DNA of 64,000 bases from Pseudomonas sp. TH43. GTDB lineage: Bacteria; Pseudomonadota; Gammaproteobacteria; Pseudomonadales; Pseudomonadaceae. Shown here in pieces: positions 16,605 to 25,028 of this stretch (the first letter of the stretch is position 1; each line of letters begins with the position of its first letter). The stretch lies in NCBI RefSeq assembly GCF_016650635.1, contig NZ_JAEKFI010000004.1:744001-808000 (forward strand), given 5' to 3'. The notes under the pieces are model-generated. The model was not told the DNA's origin. It did not search any database and saw only the letters and a list, made by a program, of their open reading frames with translations. The position numbers and the translations under genes are program-made.

Positions 16605-17174
16605 TTAGCCATGCAAGGTTTGCAGCCATTGTTCCCGGGTGATGCGGTACAGCACATGCCTGCGTAACGGATGATCGACGGCCAGTTTAGGGTGATCGAA
16701 ATCATCGGCCGGAGCGTGGTGCATGCCGATCGCCTGCATGACTTTCTCCGAAGGCAGATTGCTTTGCGCGGTGAATGACACGATTTCTTTCAAGGCCAAT
16801 CGATCAAAGCCTGCGCGCAAAGCTGTCCACGCCGCTTCACTGGCATAACCCAAACCCCAATGTTCCCTGGCCAGACGCCAGCCGATTTCCACTGCCGGGG
16901 TGAACGGCGCGTCGAAACCCACCACGCCGAGCCCGGTGAAACCGATGAATTCACCGCTGTCCTTGCGTTCCAGCGCCCACAAGCCGAAACCGTGCTCGGC
17001 AAAATGCCCGCGCACGCGGCCGATCACCGAAGCGCTTTCCAGTCGGCTCAACGCTGCCGGAAAGTAGCGCATCACTTGAGGATCGGCGCACATCGCCGCA
17101 AATGCCGGCAAATCCTCGTCCTGCCACTGACGCATCAGCAAGCGCGCGCTTTGCAGTTCCAGTATCGGCTCCAT
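16605..17174 (-). CDS. GNAT family N-acetyltransferase (RimJ/RimL-like)
   Basis: A 189-residue acetyltransferase of the GNAT_3 (RimJ/RimL) type. The N-terminal LQSARLLMRQWQDEDLPAF is typical of the family, EIGWRLAREHWGLGYASEA is the acetyl-CoA-binding strand and loop, and SEKVMQAIGM follows near the C-terminus. GGAGGG lies upstream of the ATG. Acceptor is unknown; a protein N-terminus or a small amine are both possible. Monocistronic, separated from tesB by about 100 bases. Confidence 0.85.
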   Translation of the reverse strand: MEPILELQSARLLMRQWQDEDLPAFAAMCADPQVMRYFPAALSRLESASVIGRVRGHFAEHGFGLWALERKDSGEFIGFTGLGVVGFDAPFTPAVEIGWRLAREHWGLGYASEAAWTALRAGFDRLALKEIVSFTAQSNLPSEKVMQAIGMHHAPADDFDHPKLAVDHPLRRHVLYRITREQWLQTLHG

Positions 17175-17257
17175 CGTGCCCCTCCGTTTCCATGCCGCAA
17201 GTCTACATCGCTGGTAGGATCGTTCACTCTTTCCTACGCTTCCTACATGAAATCACC

Positions 17258-18178
17258 ATGCCACTGCCGCTGATCTACCACGAAGACTACAGCCCCGAGT
17301 TTCCGGCGGATCACCGCTTTCCCATGGACAAGTTTCGTCTGCTGCGCGATCACCTGGTCGACAGCGGTTTGACCCGCGATGCCGATCTGCTGCGTCCGGA
17401 AATCTGCCCCAACGACATCCTCGCCCTCGCCCATGACCGTGCGTATATCGAACGCTACATGAGCGGCGAGTTGTCCCGCGAAGACCAGCGGCGTCTTGGC
17501 CTGCCCTGGAACGAGGCGCTGGCGCGGCGCACGGTGCGCGCGGTCGGCGGTTCGATACTGGCGGCCGAGAAAGCGCTGGAGCACGGTTTGGCCTGTCACC
17601 TGGCCGGGGGCACCCATCACGCGCACTACGACTACCCGGCGGGGTTCTGCATCTTCAATGACCTGGCGATCATCAGCCATTACCTGCTGCAAAGCGGTCG
17701 GGTCAACCGGGTGCTGATTTTCGATTGCGATGTGCATCAGGGCGACGGCACGGCGCGAATTCTTCATGACACGCCGGAGGCGATTACCGTTTCCCTGCAC
17801 TGCGAGAAGAATTTTCCTGCACGCAAAGCCGAAAGCGACTGGGACATTCCGCTGCCCAAAGGCATGGGCGATGCCGACTATCTAAAGGTCGTGGACGACA
17901 CGCTCAACTATTTGCTGCCGCTGTATCAACCGGATCTGGTGCTGTATGACGCCGGTGTCGACGTGCACAAGGACGACGCCCTCGGTTATCTACAGCTGAC
18001 CGACGAAGGCGTCGCCGCGCGCGATGAACGGGTCATGCGCCATTGCCTGGGCCGCGACATCCCGGTGATGGGCGTGATCGGCGGTGGCTACAGCAAAGAT
18101 CGGCACGCCCTCGCCCGTCGCCACGGCATCCTCCATCACAGCGCGCACCGTGTATGGCAGTCACACGGTTGTCATTGA
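17258..18178 (+). CDS. Histone deacetylase-like amidohydrolase
   Basis: A 306-residue zinc-dependent deacetylase of the arginase/deacetylase superfamily. GGTHHAH (117-123) provides the paired catalytic histidines, FDCDVHQGDG (156-164) provides zinc ligands Asp158 and His160, and YDAGVDVHKDD provides the third ligand Asp. Bacterial members act on acetylpolyamines, acetoin-related or acetyl-lysine substrates, and sequence alone does not decide here. The start at 17258 gives the family N-terminus MPLPLIYHEDY. The longer frame from 17102 runs antisense into the acetyltransferase gene and is rejected. Confidence 0.88.
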   Translation: MPLPLIYHEDYSPEFPADHRFPMDKFRLLRDHLVDSGLTRDADLLRPEICPNDILALAHDRAYIERYMSGELSREDQRRLGLPWNEALARRTVRAVGGSILAAEKALEHGLACHLAGGTHHAHYDYPAGFCIFNDLAIISHYLLQSGRVNRVLIFDCDVHQGDGTARILHDTPEAITVSLHCEKNFPARKAESDWDIPLPKGMGDADYLKVVDDTLNYLLPLYQPDLVLYDAGVDVHKDDALGYLQLTDEGVAARDERVMRHCLGRDIPVMGVIGGGYSKDRHALARRHGILHHSAHRVWQSHGCH

Positions 18179-18189
18179 GCTGTGCTGCG

Positions 18190-18224
18190 TTACCCACAAT
18201 CGCTGTGGAACTGCCTGTGGATAA
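18190..18224. promoter_or_regulatory. Pair of inverted DnaA-box-like sites
   Basis: TTACCCACA at 18190-18198 and TGTGGATAA at 18216-18224 face each other. The second is an exact complement of the TTATCCACA consensus. A TGTGGAACT between them is a weaker match. No replication gene is adjacent, so this is not the chromosomal origin. Confidence 0.4.
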
Positions 18225-18316
18225 CCTGAGTGAAAGCGTCTACCGCCCATAGCGGCCGAGGCTCACAGCGTACTGACTGTTTTTTAACCAGGTACTGAAT
18301 GAAACGAAAATCCCCT

Positions 18317-18405
18317 TGTGCGAGCGAGCCTGCTCGCGAAGGCGTCGGTGCACTCAACATCTCACTGACTGACCCAGCGCTTTCGCGAGCAAGCTCGGCT
18401 CCTAC
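18317..18405. repeat. REP pair (GCGAGCGAGCCTGCTCGCGAA family)
   Basis: GCGAGCCTGCTCGCGAAGGC and inverted GCTTTCGCGAGCAAGCTCGG arms flank a roughly 35-base spacer. It lies upstream of the TIGR03862 flavoprotein gene. Confidence 0.75.
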
Positions 18406-18461
18406 AAAGGATCTGCGCTGTTAGAATGCGCGGCTTATCCCGCCATACCGCAGCGCTCGCC

Positions 18462-19709
18462 ATGACCCAGAACTCCGCCTCCTCCCCCGCTCACGTCGCC
18501 ATCATCGGCGGTGGCCCCGCCGGCCTGATGGCCGCTGAAGTGCTGAGCCAGGCTGGAATTCGCGTTGATCTGTACGACGGCATGCCCTCGGTAGGCCGCA
18601 AGTTTCTGTTGGCCGGGGTCGGCGGCATGAACATCACCCACTCCGAAGCCTACCCGGCATTCCTCTCACGCTACGCCGAGCGCGCGCCGAACATTGCCCC
18701 GCTGCTGCGCGACTTTGATGCCGATGCGCTGTGCAAATGGATTCATGATCTGGGCATCGAAACCTTCATCGGCAGCTCCGGCCGCGTGTTCCCCACCGAC
18801 ATGAAAGCCGCACCGCTACTGCGCGCCTGGCTCAAGCGTCTGCGCGACAGCGGCGTCGTTATCCACACCCGCCATCGCTGGCTCGGTTGGGATGAAACCG
18901 GCGCACTGCGCTTCGCATGCCCCGACGGCGAAATAACCCTCAAACCGGACGCCACCCTGCTCGCCCTCGGCGGCGGCAGTTGGTCGCGACTGGGTTCCGA
19001 CGGTGCGTGGATGCTCGCGCTGGAGCAACGTGGTGTAGGACTTGCGCCGTTGCAGCCGAGTAATTGCGGCTTCGAAGTGCAGGCCTGGAGCGAACTGATG
19101 GTCAGCAAATTCGCCGGGGCGCCGCTGAAAAACATCGCCATTGGCTTGAACGACGACATCCCGCGTCTGGGCGAATGCGTGATCACCGCAACCGGGATTG
19201 AGGGCAGTCTGATTTATGCGCTGTCGGCGCCGATTCGGGAGGCGATCAATGTGCACGGTGCAGCAACGATTCATATCGATCTGCTGCCCGGCCGACCTGT
19301 GGATAAATTGCAGGCAGCACTGAGTAAGCCGCGCGGTTCGCGTTCGATGGCCAAGCATTTGCACAGTCAGGTCGGGATTGATGGGGTGAAAGCAGCGCTA
19401 CTGCGGGAGCTGACCGATGCGGCGACCTTCGCCGATCCGGCACTGTTGGCGCGGGCGATCAAGGCGCTACCGCTGACGTTGGTGAAAACCCGTCCATTGG
19501 ACGAAGCGATCAGCAGTGCCGGTGGTGTGAAATTCGAGGCGATGGATGAGCGCTTGATGCTCAAGGCGTTGCCGGGGGTGTTCTGTGCGGGGGAAATGCT
19601 GGATTGGGAAGCGCCGACGGGCGGCTATCTGCTGACGGGGTGTTTTGCCAGCGGCCGGGCGGCGGGGTTGGGTGTCTTGCAGTGGCTTGAAAGCAGCGCC
19701 AGGTTTTGA
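18462..19709 (+). CDS. TIGR03862 family flavoprotein (HI0933-like)
   Basis: A 415-residue FAD-dependent oxidoreductase of the HI0933/YhiN group, TIGR03862 branch. The dinucleotide motif GGGPAGLMAAEVL is at the N-terminus, GRKFLLAGVGGMNITHSE is the family signature, and the C-terminal GVFCAGEMLDWEAPTGGYLL closes the FAD site. The physiological reaction of this family is not known. The ATG at 18462 places the Rossmann motif about 15 residues from the start; an ATG at 18426 would add twelve residues of doubtful value. Neither has a strong ribosome site. Confidence 0.87.
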   Translation: MTQNSASSPAHVAIIGGGPAGLMAAEVLSQAGIRVDLYDGMPSVGRKFLLAGVGGMNITHSEAYPAFLSRYAERAPNIAPLLRDFDADALCKWIHDLGIETFIGSSGRVFPTDMKAAPLLRAWLKRLRDSGVVIHTRHRWLGWDETGALRFACPDGEITLKPDATLLALGGGSWSRLGSDGAWMLALEQRGVGLAPLQPSNCGFEVQAWSELMVSKFAGAPLKNIAIGLNDDIPRLGECVITATGIEGSLIYALSAPIREAINVHGAATIHIDLLPGRPVDKLQAALSKPRGSRSMAKHLHSQVGIDGVKAALLRELTDAATFADPALLARAIKALPLTLVKTRPLDEAISSAGGVKFEAMDERLMLKALPGVFCAGEMLDWEAPTGGYLLTGCFASGRAAGLGVLQWLESSARF

Positions 19710-19713
19710 GCCA

Positions 19714-19755
19714 CAAGCTGCAAGCAAAAGCACAACGCTTCTGACTTGCAGCTTG
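19714..19755. repeat. GCTGCAAGC-type hairpin between convergent genes
   Basis: CAAGCTGCAAG (19714-19724) and CTTGCAGCTTG (19745-19755) form a perfect 11-bp stem with a 20-base loop. The family resembles the repeat at 30973-31038. A probable terminator for the flavoprotein and rhlE genes. Confidence 0.7.
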
Positions 19756-19778
19756 CAGCTATTTACTCGAAGCCGCTT

Positions 19779-21116
19779 TTACGGCTTACGCTTACGCGGT
19801 CCAGTGTTGAACACCGGCACCTTGCGCACTGGCTTGATCGAAGGCTCTGGCGCCTGGGTCTCGCCGCTGTCGACCCACTTGCCCAGGTTACGCTTGCCGC
19901 CCCCACCCGAAGTTTTCGGCTTCTTCGGTTTCTTCGGCTTCTTGATCACCTGACCACTGGCATCGGTGTCCGGCACGCGATGCTCGGGCTCGAAGTCCGG
20001 TTCGTTCTGGCGCTTCAAGGTCTGGCGCGTCAGCATTTCAATCGCCGACAACATGTTCACTTCATCGGCACACACCAGCGAGATCGCCTCACCGGTCGCA
20101 CCTGCACGGCCAGTACGGCCGATGCGGTGGATGTAATCCTCCGCGACGATCGGCAGATCGAAATTGACCACCAGTGGCAAATCTTCGATATCCAGACCAC
20201 GCGCAGCCACGTCGGTGGCGACCAGAATCTGCACTTCACTCAACTTGAAACGATCCAGCGCGCGCTGACGAGTGGCCTGCGGTTTGTCGCCATGGATACC
20301 GTCGGCGTTGACGCCCAGGCCTTGGAGTTTTTCCACCAGCGCATCGACGCCGTTGCGGGTCTTGGCGAACACCAGCACCTGCTTCCACTTGTTCTTGCGC
20401 ATCAGGTGCACGAACAGTTCGGCCTTGCGCTTCTTGTCTACCGTTACCACCCACTGTTTGACGGTGTTGGCGGCGACGTTGCGTGGGCTGACTTCGATGC
20501 TCAATGGATCGTTGAGCATCTGCCCGGCCAACAAGCGGATGTCATCGGAGAAGGTCGCGGAGAACAGCAGGGTCTGGCGCTTTTTCGGCAGCATGCGGTA
20601 GATGTTCGCCAGTTCTTCGGAGAAGCCCAGGTCGAGCATACGATCGGCTTCATCCAGCACCAGAGTTTGCAACTGATCGAGTTTCAGCGCGTTCTGGCGG
20701 AACAGGTCAATCAAGCGACCGGGCGTAGCGACCAGCACATCGACGCCGCCGCGCAGCTTCATCATCTGCGGGTTGATGCTGACACCACCGTAAACCGCAT
20801 AAGTGCGCAGCGGCAGGTTTTCGGCGTACTGGCGCACAGACTCATGAACCTGCTCGGCCAGCTCGCGAGTCGGCACCAGAATCAGCGCACGCGCCGAATT
20901 CGCGGTAACTTTTGGGCCTTCCATCGCCAGTAACTGCAACAGCGGCAAGGCGAAACCGGCGGTTTTGCCAGTGCCGGTCTGGGCCGCTGCCATCAGGTCA
21001 CGACCGGCCAGCACGGCCGGAATGGCTTGCGCCTGAACCGGCGTCGGGGTCTGGTAGCCGAGCTTCTCAAGGGAGCGCAGCAAGGGTTCGATCAGGCCAA
21101 GGGTGGCGAAAGTCAT
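19779..21116 (-). CDS. rhlE: DEAD-box ATP-dependent RNA helicase RhlE
   Basis: A 445-residue DEAD-box helicase involved in rRNA and mRNA remodelling. Motifs run in order: Q motif with TPVQAQAIP, motif I AAQTGTGKT, motif Ia PTRELAEQV, DEAD in VLDEADRMLD, SAT in FSATFSDD, and motif VI HRIGRTGRAG. The C-terminus is a short basic lysine/proline/glycine-rich tail typical of RhlE and likely to bind RNA. The ATG at 21116 gives the RhlE-like N-terminus MTFATLGLIEP. The extra upstream frame to 21251 has no homology. Confidence 0.93.
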   Translation of the reverse strand: MTFATLGLIEPLLRSLEKLGYQTPTPVQAQAIPAVLAGRDLMAAAQTGTGKTAGFALPLLQLLAMEGPKVTANSARALILVPTRELAEQVHESVRQYAENLPLRTYAVYGGVSINPQMMKLRGGVDVLVATPGRLIDLFRQNALKLDQLQTLVLDEADRMLDLGFSEELANIYRMLPKKRQTLLFSATFSDDIRLLAGQMLNDPLSIEVSPRNVAANTVKQWVVTVDKKRKAELFVHLMRKNKWKQVLVFAKTRNGVDALVEKLQGLGVNADGIHGDKPQATRQRALDRFKLSEVQILVATDVAARGLDIEDLPLVVNFDLPIVAEDYIHRIGRTGRAGATGEAISLVCADEVNMLSAIEMLTRQTLKRQNEPDFEPEHRVPDTDASGQVIKKPKKPKKPKTSGGGGKRNLGKWVDSGETQAPEPSIKPVRKVPVFNTGPRKRKP

Positions 21117-21168
21117 GGAAGTACCGTAGGAAAAAATAACGCAGGCATGCAATGCCGCGCAGTTTACC

Positions 21169-22104
21169 CTAATTCGTACGCGTTTCTGTGGGAACGGCTG
21201 TCGGCGCCACGACTGGCGGCTGTGCTGGCCGGCGCCACTGCGGCAAGCCAATAAGCACCACGGCGCTGATGATCACCAGCATCGCCAGCGCTTCTTCGAT
21301 CCCGATGGTCTCGCCAACGAACACGATCCCGAGCAACACCGCCACCGCCGGGTTGACGTAGGCATAACTGGTCGCCGCGGCCGGACGTACGTGCTTGAGC
21401 AGGTACATATAAGAGTTGAAGGCGATGATCGAGCCGAAAAAGATCAGGTACGCCAGCGCCAGCCAGCCTTCGATGGGCGGCAGCGCTTGCAAGTGTTCGC
21501 CGCTCACGGCACTGCCGATCAGCAGCACCACGCCGCCAACCAGCATTTCCACAGCACTGGCCATCGCGCCCTGCGGCAACGGCAAGTGCTTGCTCCAGAC
21601 AGAACCGAACGCCCAGGTCGCCGCCGCGAAAATCAGCAACGCCGCGCCCATCGGGCTCGACTGCAGGTTGGAGCCCATGTTGAGCATGGCAATGCCGATA
21701 ATCCCCAAGCCGACACCGGCCCACTCCAGACGAGTGTTACGCGCGCCCCAGAAATAACCAAACAGCAAGGTGAACAACGGCACTGTCGCCACCGCCAACG
21801 CCGCCACACCCGAAGCCACGCCGGTATGCTCGGCGATACTTACAGCGCCATTGCCGAAACTCAGCAGCAAAATCCCGATGATCCCCGCCGCTTTCCACTG
21901 CGCCCAGGTCGGCGCCGGCGCCCCGCGCCAGCGCAGGAAGGCGTACATCAGGCTGCCCGCGATGACGAAGCGCACCCCGCCAAGCATCAGCGGCGGCCAG
22001 TACTCGACGCCGAGGCGAATCACCAGGTAGGTCGATCCCCAAATCACATACAGCGCGAAAAACGCAGCAATCAACGGTAAGGAAAAACGGCGCAAGGCAG
22101 GCAT
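21169..22104 (-). CDS. EamA/DMT family exporter (YedA-like)
   Basis: A 311-residue ten-helix drug/metabolite transporter. Two EamA repeats are visible, with WGSTYLVIRLGVEYWPPLML in the first and the ARNTRLEWAGVGLGIIGI boundary before the second. This resembles the YedA amino-acid/metabolite exporter group. The ATG at 22104 gives a short cytosolic N-terminus before helix 1. It is divergent from an Lrp-type regulator across 163 bases, a common arrangement for amino-acid exporters. Substrate inferred only in general terms. Confidence 0.87.
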   Translation of the reverse strand: MPALRRFSLPLIAAFFALYVIWGSTYLVIRLGVEYWPPLMLGGVRFVIAGSLMYAFLRWRGAPAPTWAQWKAAGIIGILLLSFGNGAVSIAEHTGVASGVAALAVATVPLFTLLFGYFWGARNTRLEWAGVGLGIIGIAMLNMGSNLQSSPMGAALLIFAAATWAFGSVWSKHLPLPQGAMASAVEMLVGGVVLLIGSAVSGEHLQALPPIEGWLALAYLIFFGSIIAFNSYMYLLKHVRPAAATSYAYVNPAVAVLLGIVFVGETIGIEEALAMLVIISAVVLIGLPQWRRPAQPPVVAPTAVPTETRTN

Positions 22105-22267
22105 GGGCAGCTCAAATGTCAGCGTCAGTGAATGGATTATTCTAGAAAGGCCAGGGAGCAAAAATAAGCTACAAAACCTGTTTATCACGCCGGTACACTT
22201 TGGAAATCACGGAGATCGATGGAATAAACCGCGATTTCGAAAGTCTGGCATTTTCAGGAAGTTTCCC

Positions 22268-22723
22268 TTGGATAAATACGACCGCATGCTGGTCAGCGCC
22301 CTGCTCGAAAACGGCCGCGCGTCCTACGCCGATCTGGCGCGCAAAGTGAACCTGTCCGCGCCGGCCGTCGCCGAACGGGTGGCCAAGCTTGAGGCATCCG
22401 GGGTGATTACCGGGTATGAGGCGAAAATCGACCTGTCGAAAATCGGTCTGCCGATCCAATGCGTGATCGAGTTGCGCCTGCACCAGAACGGCAGTCAGAA
22501 GGTGTATGACGAGTTGGTGAAAATTCCGCAGCTGACCGAGTGTTTTCGAGTAACAGGCGATCCGTGCGTGATCATGAAGGGCGCGGTGGGCTCGATGCCC
22601 GAGCTTGAGGAGTTGATCAATCGCGTGGCGAAATTCGGCTTCAGCAAGACGTCGATTGTGCTGTCCAGCGCCATCGAAAAACGCGTGCCGCTCGACCACA
22701 TCGAAAACAACGGCAAATCCTGA
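22268..22723 (+). CDS. Lrp/AsnC family transcriptional regulator
   Basis: A 151-residue Lrp/AsnC regulator. The N-terminal helix-turn-helix reads YADLARKVNLSAPAVAERVA and is followed by the ligand-binding RAM domain with VTGDPCVIMKGAV. I place the start at TTG 22268 because AGGAAG lies six bases upstream and the product then begins LDKYDRML as in relatives. The longer frame from 22103 crosses the exporter's promoter. Being divergent from the EamA exporter suggests it controls that gene in response to an amino acid. Confidence 0.9.
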   Translation: MDKYDRMLVSALLENGRASYADLARKVNLSAPAVAERVAKLEASGVITGYEAKIDLSKIGLPIQCVIELRLHQNGSQKVYDELVKIPQLTECFRVTGDPCVIMKGAVGSMPELEELINRVAKFGFSKTSIVLSSAIEKRVPLDHIENNGKS

Positions 22724-22734
22724 GGACGAACATG

Positions 22735-22770
22735 CCCCTGTGGGAGCAAGCCTGCTTGCTCCCACAGGGG
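22735..22770. repeat. Perfect palindromic REP (terminator)
   Basis: CCCCTGTGGGAGCAAGC, a two-base centre (CT) and the exact complement GCTTGCTCCCACAGGGG, followed by TTTTGTG. A 17-bp perfect stem, so a strong terminator for the Lrp gene. It also faces the convergent exonuclease. Confidence 0.85.
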
Positions 22771-22789
22771 TTTTGTGTGGGGCGCGGGA

Positions 22790-23416
22790 TCAGCGGTAGC
22801 GCAGCAGGTGTTCGCTGACTTTGGCGGCGGGGACTTTCTGCAGTTTGCACAGCAGGTCATGCGATAGCTCGCACACGCCATGCTTGTCGCGCAACTCTGC
22901 GGCCAGATGCGCCATCAGGTTGGCCGCCATCTCGGCATCGGCCATGGCCCGGTGAGCCTGGCCAGTGTGCGGCAGGCGCGCAAAAATGGTGAGCGTGCCG
23001 AGCTTGTGATTCGGTGCGGCCGGCATCAATCGACGCGCCAGCAGCAGCGAACAGGCAAAGTTCTGCAAGCGCGTGCGCTTGATCCGCCCCAGCTCGAAAT
23101 CCCAGAACTTCTGGTCGAACGAAGCGTTGTGCGCGACCAGTGGCGTGCAGCCGACGAATTCGTTGACCTCGTTCATCACCTGCTCCGCCGGCGGGGCGGT
23201 GCGCAGCATGGCGTTGCTGATACCGGTCAGTTGCTCGATGAACGCAGGGACGCGCACGCCAGCGTTCATCAGGCTCTGGTAACGCTCGACGATACGGCCG
23301 TTTTCCAGCATGACCACGGCGATTTCCGTAGCGCGACAGCTGCTGTTCGGCGAGAGGCCGGTGGTTTCAAAGTCGATGACTGCAATGCGTTCCAAACCGG
23401 GATGTACTCCGTCCAA
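22790..23416 (-). CDS. DEDDh 3'-5' exonuclease (DNA polymerase III epsilon-like)
   Basis: A 208-residue exonuclease of the DnaQ/DEDDh superfamily. Exo I is VIDFETTGL with the first Asp and Glu, Exo II is VAHNASFDQKF with the second Asp, and Exo III is HRAMADAEM with the catalytic His and last Asp. It is shorter than the DnaQ subunit and probably acts alone on DNA or RNA ends. The start is uncertain: a TTG at 23416 twenty bases after the NYN stop is the best available, with only a weak ribosome site. Probably in one transcript with the NYN gene. Confidence 0.85.
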   Translation of the reverse strand: MDGVHPGLERIAVIDFETTGLSPNSSCRATEIAVVMLENGRIVERYQSLMNAGVRVPAFIEQLTGISNAMLRTAPPAEQVMNEVNEFVGCTPLVAHNASFDQKFWDFELGRIKRTRLQNFACSLLLARRLMPAAPNHKLGTLTIFARLPHTGQAHRAMADAEMAANLMAHLAAELRDKHGVCELSHDLLCKLQKVPAAKVSEHLLRYR

Positions 23417-23436
23417 TTCAATTTCTCGGGTGCAGC

Positions 23437-23916
23437 TTAATTCTTCAGAAGCAGCGCGCCTTCGATCGGCACGTAGCGGCTGGCGGCACGAATCAGCGAG
23501 TTCGCGGTCAGGCCGGGCACGCCATAGGCGACTGCCTGCACCCCGTGTTTGCTGATGATGCGTTCGAGCAGCATGTCGAAATCGCCGTCACCGGAAGCGA
23601 GGACGACTTCGTCGACATGGTCGGCGGCGTCCATGATGTCGAGGGTGATGCCCACGTCCCAGTCGCCCTTGGCCGAGCCGTCGCTGCGCTGGATGTAGGG
23701 CTTGAGTTTCACGGTAAAACCGAGGTTGCGCAGGATCTGCTGGAACTGCTGCTGCTTGCTGTCGCCACGGTCGATCGCGTAGGCGTAGGCCTCGACAATC
23801 TGCCCGTCCTTGCTGATATCCGCCCACAGCGCGGCATAGTTGAAGTGGCAACCATAGGCCTGACGCACGGTGTAGTAGAGGTTCTGCACATCGGCGAACA
23901 CTGCGATTTTTTTCAC
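23437..23916 (-). CDS. NYN domain (LabA/DUF88-type) ribonuclease-like protein
   Basis: A 159-residue single NYN domain of the PIN-like nuclease superfamily. The conserved acidic residues are in VFADVQNLYY, KGDWDVGITLDIMD and LASGDGDFDMLL, the pattern of LabA/DUF88 proteins. Such proteins are predicted RNases, and members such as the Limnospira and cyanobacterial LabA affect gene expression. It is followed after 20 bases by a DEDDh exonuclease on the same strand, which suggests a small nucleic acid turnover unit. Function in Pseudomonas unknown. Confidence 0.87.
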   Translation of the reverse strand: MKKIAVFADVQNLYYTVRQAYGCHFNYAALWADISKDGQIVEAYAYAIDRGDSKQQQFQQILRNLGFTVKLKPYIQRSDGSAKGDWDVGITLDIMDAADHVDEVVLASGDGDFDMLLERIISKHGVQAVAYGVPGLTANSLIRAASRYVPIEGALLLKN

Positions 23917-24046
23917 CGGAGTTCCTGTGAGCGCGCGAGCGCAAGAAGCGGGATCAGGCGCGGGGCCCGAAAAAGGCGCTCAGTATGCCAGCCAAGAGGA
24001 AGGTTCAGCGAATAATCACCGGCAGGCGCGCAGGTGCTGCTGACGA

Positions 24047-24074
24047 GTGGTGAAGGGATTTATCCCCTCACCAC
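24047..24074. repeat. GTGGTGA-GGGATTTATCCC hairpin
   Basis: GTGGTGAAGGGAT pairs with ATCCCCTCACCAC through 12 of 13 positions around a TT loop. The same arm sequence forms the ends of the larger repeat at 43987-44134. It lies just downstream of the DUF2076 gene end (24107) and is a plausible terminator for it. Confidence 0.65.
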
Positions 24075-24106
24075 AGGTTTAGTGTCAAACCTGATGAATG
24101 CAGGTG

Positions 24107-24850
24107 TCAGACGAAGGAGTCGTCGTCATCGAAGAATGATGAGTTGTCGTCGCTGCTGTAATCAGTGTCGGTGAAGCCGCCCTGATCGTTGCCGGCCATG
24201 CGCTGATCATCGCCCCAGCCACTGCTGCTCTGGTCGGCCACCTGTGCCGGCTCTTCCTTGATCACCTCAACGATTTCCTGCGGTTGCTGGTTGTGATGGA
24301 ACAGGCTGCTGATGCCTTGCGCCAGCATCACGCCACCGGCCACACCGGCCGCAGTTTTCAGCGCGCCACCGAGGAAGCTGCTGCCCGCCGCCGGAGCGCT
24401 TTGCTGCGCGTAGTTAGGCGGCGGCGCGCCGAAGTTCTGCTGGGGCGCAGGCGCGTTGAAGTTCTGCTGCGGCGCCGGCTCGCGCCAGCCGCCGGTCGAG
24501 GCTGGAGCGCTTTGGGTTGGCGCTGGGCGCGAGCTGCCGCCACCAAAGATGCTCGACAAAAACCCGCCGCCGCTCGGCGCAGGCGCGGCACTTTGTGCTT
24601 TGGCCGATTGCAGTTCCGCCTGCAATTGCTGAATTTGCTGGGTCAGTTGCTTGTTCTGCTCATCGAGGCTCTTGAGCGCAGCCTCTTGCACCAGAATCGC
24701 TTGGGTCATGAAATAACCTGCGGCCGGTTGGCGCGTCAGGTGTTCCTTGATCCGCGTTTCAGCTTGGGCATCGCGCGGGGCTGCCTCCGTTTCGGCCTGT
24801 TGCAGCCGGGAAAACAGTCCATCGATCAGGGTTTGCTCTTCGCTGTTCAT
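24107..24850 (-). CDS. DUF2076 domain-containing protein
   Basis: A 247-residue protein of the DUF2076 family. The N-terminus (1-75) is helical (NSEEQTLIDGLFSRLQQAE), followed by a short coiled coil with LTQQIQQLQAELQ. A Pro/Ala/Gln/Phe-rich middle carries repeated APQQNF units, then comes a glycine-rich hydrophobic stretch (GGALKTAAGVAGGVMLAQGI). The C-terminus is Ser/Asp-rich and ends in DDDDSFV. The family is often described as periplasmic ligand-binding sensor-like, but no signal peptide or known partner is visible. The start at 24850 removes fifteen upstream residues without homology. Confidence 0.83.
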   Translation of the reverse strand: MNSEEQTLIDGLFSRLQQAETEAAPRDAQAETRIKEHLTRQPAAGYFMTQAILVQEAALKSLDEQNKQLTQQIQQLQAELQSAKAQSAAPAPSGGGFLSSIFGGGSSRPAPTQSAPASTGGWREPAPQQNFNAPAPQQNFGAPPPNYAQQSAPAAGSSFLGGALKTAAGVAGGVMLAQGISSLFHHNQQPQEIVEVIKEEPAQVADQSSSGWGDDQRMAGNDQGGFTDTDYSSDDNSSFFDDDDSFV

Positions 24851-25028
24851 GGCGACCTCGTAGATTGCCGGGGATAACATTGCCCTCGTCCACATTGGAC
24901 AAGGTGCTCTCCTGTAATGGAGACAGTGACAAAACGTTTCAATGACCTTTACCGAATGTTTACGTTCGTGTCGCCTCGCGCATCATCGGTTAAAGTGAGC
25001 CACTGTTTTCGACCTGCGATACCGACTG

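Noticed and set aside
18179..18300. Chromosomal replication origin suggested by DnaA-like boxes
   Set aside because: Only two or three boxes, no AT-rich unwinding region, and no dnaA, dnaN or gidA nearby.
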